Shown: piece after piece, positions 17,709 through 26,469 of the stretch
How positions within the stretch are numbered: the stretch's first letter is position 1
Layout: each line of letters starts with the position of its first letter
NCBI GenBank assembly: GCA_016711265.1
Contig: JADJTI010000006.1
Location: 620,001-684,000 of the forward strand
DNA from: Austwickia sp.
Lineage (GTDB): Bacteria > Actinomycetota > Actinomycetes > Actinomycetales > Dermatophilaceae
DNA length: 64,000 bases
Direction: 5' to 3'
Position numbers and translations under genes: made by a program
The notes under the pieces: model-generated
The model's input: the letters and a program-made list of their open reading frames with translations, nothing else
Database searches by the model: none
What the model was told of the DNA's origin: nothing

Positions 17709-18757
17709 GACGTCACCTGCGCACCGGTCGGCCCCGACAGCCACCGCGGGTCGGGGCGGTCGTCCCATTGCAGTCGGGCCATGGCGTCGAGCACCCGGTC
17801 CACCCCGGGCAGATGGTGGTGCTCCAGCTTCGGGTAGGGGTAGGGGATGTCCAGGCCGCTGACCCGCAGGACGGGCGCAGCCAGGTCGTGGAAGGCCCGC
17901 TCCGTGACCCTCGCGGCGATCTCGGCGCCCACACCCGCGAAACCCTGCGCCTCCTGCACCACGACACAGCGGCCGGTCTTACGGACCGAGGCCACCACCG
18001 TCCCGTCGTCGAAGGGCACGATCGAGCGCACGTCCACCACCTCGACATCCCAGCCGTGGTCGGCCTGCGCCGCCGCGGCCGCCTGCATCGCGACCGGCAG
18101 GCTGGGCCCGTAGGCCACCAGGGTGACGTCGCTGCCGGTACGACGGACCGCAGCCTGGCCGAGTTGGGCCGGTTCCAGCGTGGTCAGGTCGAGCTCGGCG
18201 GTGGACCAATACAGCCGCTTCGGCTCCAGGAAGACCACCGGGTCAGGGTCGGCGATGGCCGCCCGCAGCAGGGTGTAGGCGTCGGCCACGGTGCCCGGGG
18301 TGACCACCTTCAGGCCGGGGGTGTGGGCGTAGTACGCCTCGCTGGAGTCGCAGTGGTGTTCCACACCGCCGATACCACCAGCGTACGGCACCCGGATGAC
18401 CAGCGGGAGGCTGATCGAGCCGCGGGTGCGGTTGCGCATCTTGGCCACGTGCGAGGTGATCTGCTCGAACGCCGGGTAGGCGAAGGCATCGAACTGCATC
18501 TCCACGACGGGCTTGAACCCGGACATCGCCATCCCGATGGCGAACCCGACGATCCCCGACTCCGCCAGCGGGGTGTCGAAGCAGCGCTCCTCCCCGAAGT
18601 CGCGGGCGATGCCATCGGTGATCCGGAAGACCCCGCCGGCCACCCCGACGTCCTCGCCGAAGATGACGACCAGGTCGTCGGACAGCGCGTCCCGCAGCGC
18701 CGTGTTCAGCGCGGTGGCGAAGCTGGTCTTGGCGTTCGATGCGTTCGATGCGGCCAT
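17705..18757 (-). CDS. bkdB: 2-oxoacid dehydrogenase E1 beta subunit (branched-chain type)
   Basis: A 350-residue transketolase-type subunit that completes the thiamine diphosphate site with E1alpha. Family blocks are VIFGEDVGVAGGVFRITDGI, RCFDTPLAESGIVGFAIG, FDAFAYPAFEQI and GGIGGVEHHCDSSEAYYAH. The C-terminal half has VVVQEAQGFAGVGAEI and the final block YPYPKLEHHHLPGVDRV. GGVEHHxxSxEAY is characteristic of branched-chain E1beta subunits. Its start overlaps the E1alpha stop and its stop overlaps the E2 start, so the three genes form a tightly coupled operon. Confidence 0.93.
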   Translation of the reverse strand: MAASNASNAKTSFATALNTALRDALSDDLVVIFGEDVGVAGGVFRITDGIARDFGEERCFDTPLAESGIVGFAIGMAMSGFKPVVEMQFDAFAYPAFEQITSHVAKMRNRTRGSISLPLVIRVPYAGGIGGVEHHCDSSEAYYAHTPGLKVVTPGTVADAYTLLRAAIADPDPVVFLEPKRLYWSTAELDLTTLEPAQLGQAAVRRTGSDVTLVAYGPSLPVAMQAAAAAQADHGWDVEVVDVRSIVPFDDGTVVASVRKTGRCVVVQEAQGFAGVGAEIAARVTERAFHDLAAPVLRVSGLDIPYPYPKLEHHHLPGVDRVLDAMARLQWDDRPDPRWLSGPTGAQVTS

Positions 18758-20106
18758 CAGTGCCGCCCTCCTTCGATCGCGCCACCGGCGGACTCCGCGG
18801 CGGCGGCGAGCTCCGCGCGTACCATCTCTCGCTGTTCGATCAACTGCGGCGTCGGTTCGGCGTACACGTGCGCGAACAGGTCCTCGGGATCGACGTGCGG
18901 CTCGCCCCCGAGACGTTCTCGCAGGTCGGCGGCCAGCGCCTCCGCTTCGGCGTCGATCGCGGCGAGTCGTTCTTCGTCCAGCAGGCCGGCACCCGTGAGG
19001 TAGCTACGCAGCCGGCGGATCGGGTCGTGGTCGCCGGCGTGCTCCACCTCGTCGGCCGCCCGGTAGCGGGTCTGGTCATCGGCGTTGGTGTGCGCCTCGA
19101 CCCGGACGGTGTGCAACTCGACGAGCACGGGCCCCCGCCCGGACCGGGCGTACCAGACCGCCTTGTTCAGGACGGCCAGCACCGCCATCGCGTCGTTGCC
19201 GTCGACCTGCTCGCACACCACGCCGTACCCGATGCCTTTGTACGCCAGCGATGGCGCAGCGGTCTGCTTGCTCAGCGGGACGCTGATCGCCCACCCGTTG
19301 TTCTGCACCACGAAGACCACCGGCGCCTTGAATACCGCGGCGAAGTTCAGACCCTCGTGGAAGTCGCCTTCGCTGGTGGCGCCGTCGCCGATGAAAGCCA
19401 GCGCCACCGTGTCGCGACCCTGGCGTCGCTCGCCGTACGCCAACCCCGCGGCGTGCAGCAATTGTGTCGACAATGGCGTACATTGAGCGGCCGTGCGGAC
19501 AGCGCGCGGATCGTATCCGCAGTGCCCGTCCCCGCGCAGCAGGGTGAGCACCTCCACGGGATCGATGCCCCGACTGACCAGAGCCATTGATTCGCGGTAC
19601 GTCGGGAACACCCAGTCCTGGGGGCCGAGCGCCAGCATGGTGCCGACCTGGCAGGCATCCTGGCCGCGGCTGGAGGGATAGACCGCCAGGCGACCCTGCT
19701 TGGTCAGCGCGGTGGCCTGGATGTCGAACCGGCGCCCGATCACCATGCGGCGGTAGCACTCCAGCAGCTGGTCCGCTCCCGGCTCGACGTAGTCGTCGGT
19801 GACCGGCGCGACCCGGGATCCGTCCTCGGCCAGGAATCGGACCGGAGTGGGTGCCGGGATCAACCCCGCTTGGAAGGGTTCGTCGTCGTGGTCGATGTGG
19901 GCGTTGGTGTACGCCGCCTCCCACGCCTGGATGGCGGCGGCCGAGGCCCGGGTGTTCGCGGCGGCGCGGGCCATCGGATGGTCGGGGTCAGCGCCCAGCG
20001 CGCCGGAACGGCCAGCGCTCAGGGGGGTGCCCGAGAGGTCCTGCGGCAGGCGGGGGTGGTCGTCGGAGCCGGGGTGGCCCTGGTCGTCGTGCGGTGTCGA
20101 GGTCAT
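18757..20106 (-). CDS. bkdA: 2-oxoacid dehydrogenase E1 alpha subunit (branched-chain type)
   Basis: A 449-residue thiamine diphosphate-binding subunit catalysing decarboxylation and lipoate acylation. The thiamine motif runs from AFIGDGATSEGDFHEGLNFA to FVVQNNGWAIS. RGQDACQVG, VFPTYRES and the phosphorylation-loop-like YRAADEVEHAGDHDPI region are also visible. The first about 75 residues are a Pro/Asp-rich extension of uncertain value, so the true start may lie downstream. It is the first gene of the bkd operon and is divergent from an Lrp/AsnC regulator with a 157-base intergenic region, which suggests amino-acid-responsive control. Confidence 0.93.
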   Translation of the reverse strand: MTSTPHDDQGHPGSDDHPRLPQDLSGTPLSAGRSGALGADPDHPMARAAANTRASAAAIQAWEAAYTNAHIDHDDEPFQAGLIPAPTPVRFLAEDGSRVAPVTDDYVEPGADQLLECYRRMVIGRRFDIQATALTKQGRLAVYPSSRGQDACQVGTMLALGPQDWVFPTYRESMALVSRGIDPVEVLTLLRGDGHCGYDPRAVRTAAQCTPLSTQLLHAAGLAYGERRQGRDTVALAFIGDGATSEGDFHEGLNFAAVFKAPVVFVVQNNGWAISVPLSKQTAAPSLAYKGIGYGVVCEQVDGNDAMAVLAVLNKAVWYARSGRGPVLVELHTVRVEAHTNADDQTRYRAADEVEHAGDHDPIRRLRSYLTGAGLLDEERLAAIDAEAEALAADLRERLGGEPHVDPEDLFAHVYAEPTPQLIEQREMVRAELAAAAESAGGAIEGGRH

Positions 20107-20218
20107 CGCGGCGCCTAACGTCGAGGGGTGTCGCGGGTGCGCCTGCGCGCGCAGGCGAGTGCGCTCAGGGTGTGCTCGAATCGTGCTGGGTGACGTACGC
20201 TCGGCTCAACTGAATGGG

Positions 20219-20236
20219 CCAAACCGAGACATTTGG
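20219..20236. promoter_or_regulatory. Inverted repeat between bkdA and the Lrp/AsnC gene, possible operator
   Basis: CCAAA and TTTGG are separated by eight bases, 28 bases before the regulator start and 113 bases before bkdA. Lrp-type boxes are short inverted repeats of this size. The assignment is by position and symmetry only. Confidence 0.35.
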
Positions 20237-20263
20237 TCGATACATCGGGGTTCGGGGGACCGA

Positions 20264-20773
20264 ATGGCGCAGGAACGTCCTGGGGTGAGCGGTTCCGCCG
20301 AACGTCCTGCCAGACCCCTGGACGCGGCTGATCGGCGGATGCTGGCGGCCCTCATCCAGGACGGCCGGATCTCGATGCGCGCGCTGGCCGCGCGGCTGCA
20401 CCTGTCCCGCGCGAACGTGTACGCCCGCCTCGAACGGCTGCTCGCCGACGGGGTGATCGAGGGCTTCACCACCAGGATCCGGCCCGAACGCGCGGGTCTG
20501 GGCACCTCGGCCTACGTGAGCCTGTCCATCGAGCAGGACGCTTGGCGGGAGGTGCGCCGGGCCCTCACCGCCACGCCGTACGTCGACCACGTCGCCTTGG
20601 TCGGGGCGGAGTTCGACGTCCTGGTCCTGGTGCGCACCCCGGACAACGCCACGCTGCGCGAGGTGGTGCTCGGCAACCTGCAGGGCGTCGCGGGGGTCAA
20701 GGCGACGCGGACGTGGCTGGTCTTCGCCGAAGACCGAGGGCCGGGTCCGCGCTGGGACGCGGGTCCGGGGTGA
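20264..20773 (+). CDS. Lrp/AsnC-family regulator, probably of the bkd operon
   Basis: A 169-residue protein with an N-terminal winged helix-turn-helix (DAADRRMLAALIQDGRISMR, then LAARLHLSRANVYARLERLL) and a C-terminal RAM/ligand-binding domain (AYVSLSIEQDAWREVRRAL, VDHVALVGAEFDVLVLV). The ATG at 20264 has GGGGGA three bases away. The family senses amino acids and forms oligomers on inverted-repeat DNA. Divergence from the bkd operon makes local control, like BkdR, the simplest reading. It ends next to the convergent DUF4235 gene, whose stop begins at the very next base. Confidence 0.88.
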   Translation: MAQERPGVSGSAERPARPLDAADRRMLAALIQDGRISMRALAARLHLSRANVYARLERLLADGVIEGFTTRIRPERAGLGTSAYVSLSIEQDAWREVRRALTATPYVDHVALVGAEFDVLVLVRTPDNATLREVVLGNLQGVAGVKATRTWLVFAEDRGPGPRWDAGPG

Positions 20774-21052
20774 TCAGGCGACCGCGTTGGGGTTGTCGGG
20801 CCGCTTGCCCGTGGACTTGACGTAGTACTGGGTCCACTGGCGGGTAGCCAGCATGCGAGCGACAGCGATGATCGCGCCGGAGGCCACGGCCCAGGCGATC
20901 GCCTCCCACAGCTGGGTGTCCGGGTCCTCGGGGTTGGCCGGCGGATCGGTGGCCATCACGGCCTTCCACCCGTGGGTGGTGACCTGCTTGGCCAGGGTGG
21001 CGGCACCGATGGCGGCGGCGGTGCCGATCATCTTGTAGGCCCTGTCACTCAT
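20774..21052 (-). CDS. DUF4235 small membrane protein
   Basis: A 92-residue protein with two probable membrane segments (MIGTAAAIGAATLAKQV and AIAWAVASGAIIAVARML) separated by a short acidic loop. DUF4235 proteins of this layout are common in actinobacteria and have no known function. The ATG at 21052 has a strong GGGAGG at good spacing, which decides the start against a longer frame upstream. It is convergent with the Lrp gene with no gap and divergent from the TPP riboswitch. Confidence 0.8.
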   Translation of the reverse strand: MSDRAYKMIGTAAAIGAATLAKQVTTHGWKAVMATDPPANPEDPDTQLWEAIAWAVASGAIIAVARMLATRQWTQYYVKSTGKRPDNPNAVA

Positions 21053-21188
21053 GTTTTCCTCCCGAGGCGACCACGGTCGGCCGAACGTCGGCCCCGGCTC
21101 AGTCTGCCAGCCGGGGACGACGTTCGCCCGCCGCGATCGGGCCTTCACCGGCACCCCTGTCGGGTCCCGTCGGGGGTGTACCCTGCCA

Positions 21189-21284
21189 GGACACGACAGG
21201 GGAGCGCCCAGGCGCTGAGAGTGCGGACCCTCCGCAGACCCTCGAACCTGATCCGGTTAGCCCCGGCGTAGGGAGTCGGGACAT
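21189..21284 (+). ncRNA. TPP riboswitch (THI element)
   Basis: The conserved elements are in order: GGGGAGCG, GCTGAGAGTGCGGACCCTC, CGCAGACCCTCGAACCTGAT, then CCGGTTAG and GGCGTAGGGAGTCG, with CGAC/GTCG closing P1. It lies 74 bases before the ykoE start and should repress the ykoEDC operon when thiamine diphosphate is abundant. Confidence 0.95.
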
Positions 21285-21289
21285 CTCAG

Positions 21290-21339
21290 GCGCGCGGCCG
21301 GGCCGCGCGCACCCCTCTGGTTACGACGTGAGACCAGAG
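21290..21339 (+). promoter_or_regulatory. Two hairpins between the TPP aptamer and ykoE (expression platform)
   Basis: The first is a perfect GCGCGCGGCC/GGCCGCGCGC palindrome (21290-21310). The second pairs CTCTGGT with ACCAGAG (21315-21339) and ends one base before the ykoE ribosome-binding site AAGGGAG. No T-run follows the first hairpin, so control may act on translation or by a U-less terminator. Confidence 0.6.
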
Positions 21340-21357
21340 CAAGGGAGTACGACGCAG

Positions 21358-22059
21358 ATGACACAGCCCGCGGGTGGAACAGCACCCCGACCACTGATCC
21401 ATCAACACGGCGTCCGGCTGTCCGCGCTGGCTCGCGGCCGCCCGACCCAGTGGCGGTCCTTGGACATCGTCACCGGCGCGGTCCTCGGGGTGGCCTTCGG
21501 GGTGGCCTTCTGGGGTTTCGATTCGTTCGTGTACACCCCGCTCAGCACGGCGCTCTCGTTCCTGCCGCCGCTGAAGGAGCTGCTGCTGGGGGTGTGGCTG
21601 CTGCCGTGCGTGGCCGGAATGCTGATCATCCGCCGACCGGGGGCGGCGCTGCTGGTCGAGATGGTGGCGGCCAGCATCGAGGCGCTGCTGGGCAACTACT
21701 GGGGGCTGACGGTCCTGATCTCGGGGCTGCTCCAGGCACTCGGGGTGGAATTGGTGGCCGCGGTGCTGCGGTGGCGCCGGTTCGACCTCACGATGGCGGT
21801 GCTGGGCGGGATCATGGCGGCGGTGTTGGAGATCCTGGCCTACGAGTGGTGGTTCATGGTCCCCGAGTACAGCTGGACCTGGAAGCTGCTGTACCTGGCG
21901 GCCGGAATCCTCTCGGGGGCGGTGATCGCCGGGGTCGGCGGTCATCTGCTGGTCAAGGCGCTGGCGGCCACCGGGTCGTTGAACGCCTTCCCACCGGGTG
22001 AGGACCACCTGCGCGCCGGCGGCGAACCCCTCCATGACGCCTTCCCGGCCGCCGGCTGA
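21358..22059 (+). CDS. ykoE: ECF transporter substrate-binding subunit YkoE (thiamine precursor)
   Basis: A 233-residue membrane S-component with about five or six hydrophobic segments; WRSLDIVTGAVLGVAFGVAF opens the domain, and NYWGLTVLISGLLQALGVEL and EWWFMVPEY follow. YkoE proteins bind hydroxymethylpyrimidine or thiamine and work with the YkoD ATPase and YkoC coupling protein. The ATG at 21358 is preceded by AAGGGAG. The TPP riboswitch directly upstream supports the function. Its 3' end overlaps ykoD by 26 bases. Confidence 0.93.
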   Translation: MTQPAGGTAPRPLIHQHGVRLSALARGRPTQWRSLDIVTGAVLGVAFGVAFWGFDSFVYTPLSTALSFLPPLKELLLGVWLLPCVAGMLIIRRPGAALLVEMVAASIEALLGNYWGLTVLISGLLQALGVELVAAVLRWRRFDLTMAVLGGIMAAVLEILAYEWWFMVPEYSWTWKLLYLAAGILSGAVIAGVGGHLLVKALAATGSLNAFPPGEDHLRAGGEPLHDAFPAAG

Positions 22060-23641
22060 ACAGCGGCGCAGCGCAGGCTCGGCTGGCAGCGCGGGCGTGC
22101 AGCCGGCCGGGGTGCGGGCCGCGGGCCTGTGCTGGCATCCGCTCGGGCGGTCCGCCCCCGTGCTGGCCGGGGTGGACCTGCAGATCGCCCCGGGGGAACG
22201 GGTGCTGCTGGCCGGCGCCAGCGGCAGCGGCAAGTCGACGCTGCTGCGGGCCATCGCGGGCATCCTTGGCGCCGCTGAGCCCGGTGAGCTGACCGGCACC
22301 GTGGCCGTCGATGGCGCCCCGACGGTCGGCGGCGACGGCCGGGTCGGTCTGCTTGTCCAGGACCCCTCCGACGCGCGGGTCGCTGGGCGCATCGGTCGCG
22401 ACGTGGCCTTCGGCCCCGAGAACCTTGCCGTGCCCCGCGCGCAGATCCACGACCGGATCGCCTGGGCGCTGGAGGCCGTCGGGCTGCGGTACGGCGTGCA
22501 GCACCGCAGCGACGCCCTGTCGGGAGGCGAGGCCCAGCGGCTGGCGCTGGCCGGCGTACTGGCCATGCGACCGGGCGTGGTCCTGCTGGACGAGCCGACC
22601 TCCATGCTCGACGCGGCCAGCGCTGCCGCGGTGATCGAGGCGGTGCGCGCGGTGGTCGCGTCCTGCGGTGCCACCCTCGTCGTCGTCGAGCACCAGCTGG
22701 AGGGCTGGGTCGACGTGGTCGATCGCCTGGTGGTGCTCGGCTCCGACGAACATCACGGCGCTCACGGGGGTGGCGCGGCGACCGTGGTCGCCGACGGGCC
22801 GGTTGCGGCCGTGCTGGCGCAGTGCGGCCCCGAGCTGGCGCGGCGGGGTGTCTGGGTGCCGGGGCAGCCCGATCCGGAGCCGTGGGCGATCCCGGAATCG
22901 CTGGTGGAACCGTTGGTTGAACTGCCGAGAGGGCAGCTTCTGGTGACCGCGGAGGCGGTGAGCCTGCGCCGGCGCGAGCGCCGCGGGCTGTCCGTGGTTC
23001 GCCGCGACCTGGCCGTCATCACCGCGCTGGACGGGGTGGACGCACAGGTCCGCTCCGGACGCTGGGACGCGCTGACCGGACCGAGCGGCTCGGGAAAGTC
23101 GACGCTGCTGGAGGTCATGTGCGGGTTGACCCCGCCCACGACGGGGACGGTGTCCGCGGACCCGGCCCTGGCCCGGGGGGCCCGCGGCGAGCCGTGGCGG
23201 TGGTCCGGCGCGGAGCTGGCGACGCGGGTCGGCTGGGTGCCGCAGCGGGCCGAGCTGACCGTCGTCGGGCGCACCGTCGCCGAGTCGATGCTGGCCACCA
23301 CCCGGGCCTTGGGGCAGGACGAACGCAGCAGCCAGCGCCGCGCCAAGGGCTTGCTGGAGGTGGTGGGGCTGGGTGCCCTGGCCGGCCGCAATCCTCACCA
23401 GCTGTCCGGGGGCGAGCTGCGCCGCCTCGCGATGGCCACCGCTTTGGTGCACGGGCCGGCGTTGATGGCCTGTGACGAGCCGACGGTGGGTCAGGACCGG
23501 GACACCTGGTCGGCCGTGGCGGGCCTGATCGGTGGATACGCCCGGGCCGGTGGCGGTCAGCTGGTCGCCACCCACGACGCCCGGCTGACCGCCCACGCCG
23601 ACGGCGTCATCGCGTTGGCGGCCGGACGGCGGGTGAGCTGA
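22034..23641 (+). CDS. ykoD: ECF transporter double ATPase YkoD
   Basis: A 535-residue protein with two ABC ATPase domains in one chain. Domain 1 has Walker A GASGSGKST, signature LSGGEAQRLALAGVL and Walker B VVLLDEPTSMLDA. Domain 2 has GPSGSGKST, LSGGELRRLAMATAL and MACDEPTVGQD. In domain 2 the Walker B region is shorter and the H-loop reads ATHDAR. It powers uptake of the thiamine precursor. The ATG at 22034 lies inside ykoE; an upstream in-frame ATG at 21998 would lengthen the overlap. Confidence 0.93.
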   Translation: MTPSRPPAEQRRSAGSAGSAGVQPAGVRAAGLCWHPLGRSAPVLAGVDLQIAPGERVLLAGASGSGKSTLLRAIAGILGAAEPGELTGTVAVDGAPTVGGDGRVGLLVQDPSDARVAGRIGRDVAFGPENLAVPRAQIHDRIAWALEAVGLRYGVQHRSDALSGGEAQRLALAGVLAMRPGVVLLDEPTSMLDAASAAAVIEAVRAVVASCGATLVVVEHQLEGWVDVVDRLVVLGSDEHHGAHGGGAATVVADGPVAAVLAQCGPELARRGVWVPGQPDPEPWAIPESLVEPLVELPRGQLLVTAEAVSLRRRERRGLSVVRRDLAVITALDGVDAQVRSGRWDALTGPSGSGKSTLLEVMCGLTPPTTGTVSADPALARGARGEPWRWSGAELATRVGWVPQRAELTVVGRTVAESMLATTRALGQDERSSQRRAKGLLEVVGLGALAGRNPHQLSGGELRRLAMATALVHGPALMACDEPTVGQDRDTWSAVAGLIGGYARAGGGQLVATHDARLTAHADGVIALAAGRRVS

Positions 23642-23642
23642 G

Positions 23643-24413
23643 ATGACCACTCTGGAGCATTCGCCGTCGACATCCCCTGGTGTCCTGGGCGGCTTGCTGG
23701 TGCATTGCGGCCCGCTGAGCCTGCTGGGTGCATCGTTCGTGCTGGTCGCCGGAGCCTTGGCGATCCGCGACCTGCGTACGGCGGTCGCTGCGATGGCCGC
23801 GCTGGCGGTGGTGTTGCCGCTGGTGGTCGGCCGGTCGGCATTCCCGCTCTGGCGGCTGGCCCCGGCGGTCTTCGCGGTGGCGTCGGTGGCGTGGTCGAAC
23901 TGGCTGTTGGCCTCGCCGCGCACCCTGGAGCCGGCGGTGGTGGCGGCGCTGCGGGTGGGTTTCTTCGTGGTGCCCGGGCTGGTGTTCGCCTCCTACCTGG
24001 ACCCGTTCACGGTCGGCGACCACCTCGGCCAGCGGCTACGTCTGCCGGGCCGCCCGGTGTTGGCGTTCGTGGCCGCGTTGCAGCGCTTCGACGCCTTCGC
24101 CGGGGACTGGCAGGTGCTCCGGCAGGTACGGCGGGTTCGCGGGCTCAGTCCCGCCCGGGGCCTGGTCGCGCGGGGCCGCGCCTACGGGGCGTTGCTGTTC
24201 ACGCTGCTGGTCGATGCGATCCGGCAGGCCGGGCGGATGACGGCGGCGATGGAGGCGCGGGGCTACTCGGCCCCGACCCGGACCGGCATCGCGCGGACCT
24301 GGCTGTGCCCCGCGCCGTGGACCGCCGCCGACAGCGCGTTGATGCTGATCGCGGTGCTGGTGGCGCTGGTGGTCGCCTGGGTGGTGACCGGCTGGGCCGC
24401 TGGTGACCGGTGA
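23643..24413 (+). CDS. ykoC: ECF transporter coupling protein YkoC (EcfT)
   Basis: A 256-residue membrane protein with four to six hydrophobic segments. It carries the EcfT coupling motifs: RRVRGLSPARG and the Ala-Arg-Gly motif in AAMEARGYSAPTR that docks into the ATPases. The ATG is one base after the ykoD stop. With ykoE and ykoD it forms a complete ECF transporter operon under one riboswitch. It is convergent with wecB across a tandem repeat. Confidence 0.92.
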   Translation: MTTLEHSPSTSPGVLGGLLVHCGPLSLLGASFVLVAGALAIRDLRTAVAAMAALAVVLPLVVGRSAFPLWRLAPAVFAVASVAWSNWLLASPRTLEPAVVAALRVGFFVVPGLVFASYLDPFTVGDHLGQRLRLPGRPVLAFVAALQRFDAFAGDWQVLRQVRRVRGLSPARGLVARGRAYGALLFTLLVDAIRQAGRMTAAMEARGYSAPTRTGIARTWLCPAPWTAADSALMLIAVLVALVVAWVVTGWAAGDR

Positions 24414-24453
24414 CCGGGTGGTGGCCGGCCAGCGCGTCGTCGCTGTAGAGCCG

Positions 24454-24569
24454 GCCCGGCCTGAGCCCGTGAGCCGGTTACGCGGAGCTGGCCCGGCCTG
24501 AGCCCGTGAGCCGGTTACGCGGAGCTGGCCCGGCCTGAGCCCGTGAGCCGGTTACGCGGAGCTGGCCCG
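24454..24569. repeat. 37-bp tandem repeat, three exact copies plus 5 bases
   Basis: Units at 24454-24490, 24491-24527 and 24528-24564 each begin GCCCGGCCTG and end GGAGCTG; a partial fourth unit follows. The last copy contains the stop codon and last codons of wecB. Each unit can fold CCGGC with GCCGG. No spacers are present, so it is not CRISPR. It lies between the convergent ykoC and wecB. Confidence 0.95.
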
Positions 24570-25850
24570 CTTGGTGCGGGTGGCCGTGCGGGGCAACCCG
24601 GTCAGGTGCCGCAGGCGACGGGTCAGCGAACCCTCGTGGGCCACGAAGTCCGGCTCACGCAGCCCCACGCCGAGCAGTTCCTCGATGGCCGCCAGGCACC
24701 GCGGCGAGGCGAGGCCATCGCCGTACGGGTTGACCGCGGTCGCCATCCGCTCGTAGACGGCCGGGTCGTCCAGCACCTCGTTCACGGCCGCGACGATGTC
24801 CTCTTCCTCGACGCCGATGAGCCGGACGGTGCCGGCCTCGATGGCCTCGGGTCGCTCCGTGGTGTTGCGGATGACCAGGACCGGCTTGCCCAGCCCCGGA
24901 CCCTCCTCCTGGAGCCCGCCGGAATCGGTCACCACCAGGTCGCACCGGGTGAGCTCGGCGACGAAATCGGTGTAGCCCATCGGGTCCGTGATGGTCACGT
25001 TGGGCACGTGCGCCAGGGTCGGGACGACGCTGGCCCGCACCGCAGGGTTCAGGTGCAGCGGCACCAGCAGGTCGACGTCGGGGTGGGATTGCGCGATCCG
25101 GGCCAGCGCGCGTGCGATGCCCGTCATGGTCTGGCCCAGGTTCTCGCGCCGGTGCATGGTGACCAGGATCTGCCGTCGGCGCTGCTCCGGATCGTCCGTG
25201 GCCACCGCGGTGCCAGCTGCGGGACGGGAGCCGTTGGCGGGCGGCCGGGAGTTCTGGGTGCCGTCGTTGGTCACCCGCGCGGCCATCTGCTGAAGCGCGT
25301 CGATCACGGTGTTGCCGGTGACCACGATGGTGTCGGGGTCGACGTTTTCGGCGAGCAGGCTGGCGCGGTTGCGTCCGGTGGGGGCCAGGTGCAGGGCGGC
25401 CAACCGGCCGATCAGCTGACGGTTCGCTTCCTCGGGGAACGGGCTGGTCAGGTCGTTGGTCCGCAGGCCGGCCTCCAGGTGGATCACCGGCACCCCCAGG
25501 TAGAACGCCGCCTGGGCCGCGGCGAACGCCGTACTGGTGTCTCCGTGGACCACCACCGCTCCCGGCTGCACCTCGCGGATCACCGAGGTCAGCGACGTCA
25601 GCGTCTTGGCGACGATCGATTCGATGCCCTGACCAGGCTCGAAGATGTCGAGGTCGGCGTCCGGCACGATCCCGAAGGCCTCGTTCACCTGATCGAGCAT
25701 GGATCGGTGTTGTCCGGTGACCACGACGTACGCCGCTAGCCGCGCAGATTGTGCGGTGAGCTGCACCAGGGGCGCCATCTTGATGGCTTCCGGGCGGGTG
25801 CCGTAGACGAACATCACCAGCGGGCGGTCGATCATCGGGCGAACTGCCAT
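24552..25850 (-). CDS. wecB: UDP-N-acetylglucosamine 2-epimerase (non-hydrolysing)
   Basis: A 432-residue GT-B-fold enzyme converting UDP-GlcNAc to UDP-ManNAc, a precursor for wall teichoic acid-like linkage units or capsule. Visible blocks are VYGTRPEAIKMAPLV, VVTGQHRSMLDQV, VVHGDTSTAFAAAQAAFYLG, HLEAGLRTNDLTSPFPEEAN, LVTMHRRENLGQ and DSGGLQEEGPGLGKPVLVIR. The ATG at 25850 has GAGGAG about nine bases upstream; the frame is open further but unlike the family. An insertion of about 20 residues rich in Asn/Arg/Pro precedes the TMHRREN block. Its 3' end lies inside a 37-bp tandem repeat. Confidence 0.95.
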   Translation of the reverse strand: MAVRPMIDRPLVMFVYGTRPEAIKMAPLVQLTAQSARLAAYVVVTGQHRSMLDQVNEAFGIVPDADLDIFEPGQGIESIVAKTLTSLTSVIREVQPGAVVVHGDTSTAFAAAQAAFYLGVPVIHLEAGLRTNDLTSPFPEEANRQLIGRLAALHLAPTGRNRASLLAENVDPDTIVVTGNTVIDALQQMAARVTNDGTQNSRPPANGSRPAAGTAVATDDPEQRRRQILVTMHRRENLGQTMTGIARALARIAQSHPDVDLLVPLHLNPAVRASVVPTLAHVPNVTITDPMGYTDFVAELTRCDLVVTDSGGLQEEGPGLGKPVLVIRNTTERPEAIEAGTVRLIGVEEEDIVAAVNEVLDDPAVYERMATAVNPYGDGLASPRCLAAIEELLGVGLREPDFVAHEGSLTRRLRHLTGLPRTATRTKRASSA

Positions 25851-26469
25851 GTCACCGGTCTCCTCGTGTGCACCTCCCCGTCCCCACGGTTCGCCGGCAG
25901 CTGGCTGCCGGAGCGGTGCGTCTGCAGTGTGTGCGGAGCCCGTCCGTTGCATATCGGACGACCGTCTCACACGAGAGTCTAGTACAAGAAGACGGACGAT
26001 TGTCCAGATTATGTTCTTGTGCAGGAGAGGAGCTGTCCGAGTAGCGTTCTACGGCCACCTCGGGCCAGCGCCGTGTCGCGGTGCGGGAGACCCTGGCGCG
26101 GGGCCGTCGTACCCACATCAGGCCTGTTTCGGGCGCCGGGTGTCGTCAGGGGCGGGCGCGGGGGTGGGTCGTTGCGGAAGGTGAACATAAGGCCACGCTT
26201 GGGTGACATCTCCGGTGCCGGCGGGGCGCTTCGTCGGTGGGCCCGGGTGTCGAGGAGTCGATGTCGGCGCGCTTGTTACGTCCGAGGGTCAGCCTGGGGC
26301 TGTGGTGGGCACGGGAACGCGGCAAAAGTGACACCTCGGTGTGGGGCAGGGCCCGGGTACGCCACCACCGGCCCACCGGCCCACGCGCCCGCCCGTTACG
26401 CCAGCACCGACACACCGGACCGACCGGTACGCCGAGTACGCGGGTTCCCGCGGTGGCGGGAGCTCACCG
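25851..26469. other. Gene-free stretch between wecB and the PhzF-like gene
   Basis: No frame resembles protein in these 619 bases. It holds an AT-richer part with the ACAAGAA/TTCTTGT inverted repeat (25984-25990 and 26014-26020) around an inner GGAC-GATT-GTCC palindrome. This may be the wecB promoter or operator region. The second half has short words also seen elsewhere, notably TGACACCTCGG at 26329, repeated exactly at 33190. Confidence 0.5.
25984..26020. promoter_or_regulatory. Nested inverted repeats upstream of wecB
   Basis: ACAAGAA pairs with TTCTTGT over 23 bases. Inside lies the palindrome GGAC-GATT-GTCC. The position, about 135 bases before wecB, would suit an operator or a leader hairpin. 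Confidence 0.35.

Noticed and set aside
24454..24569. CRISPR array
   Set aside because: The 37-bp units adjoin directly with no spacers and no cas genes are present.
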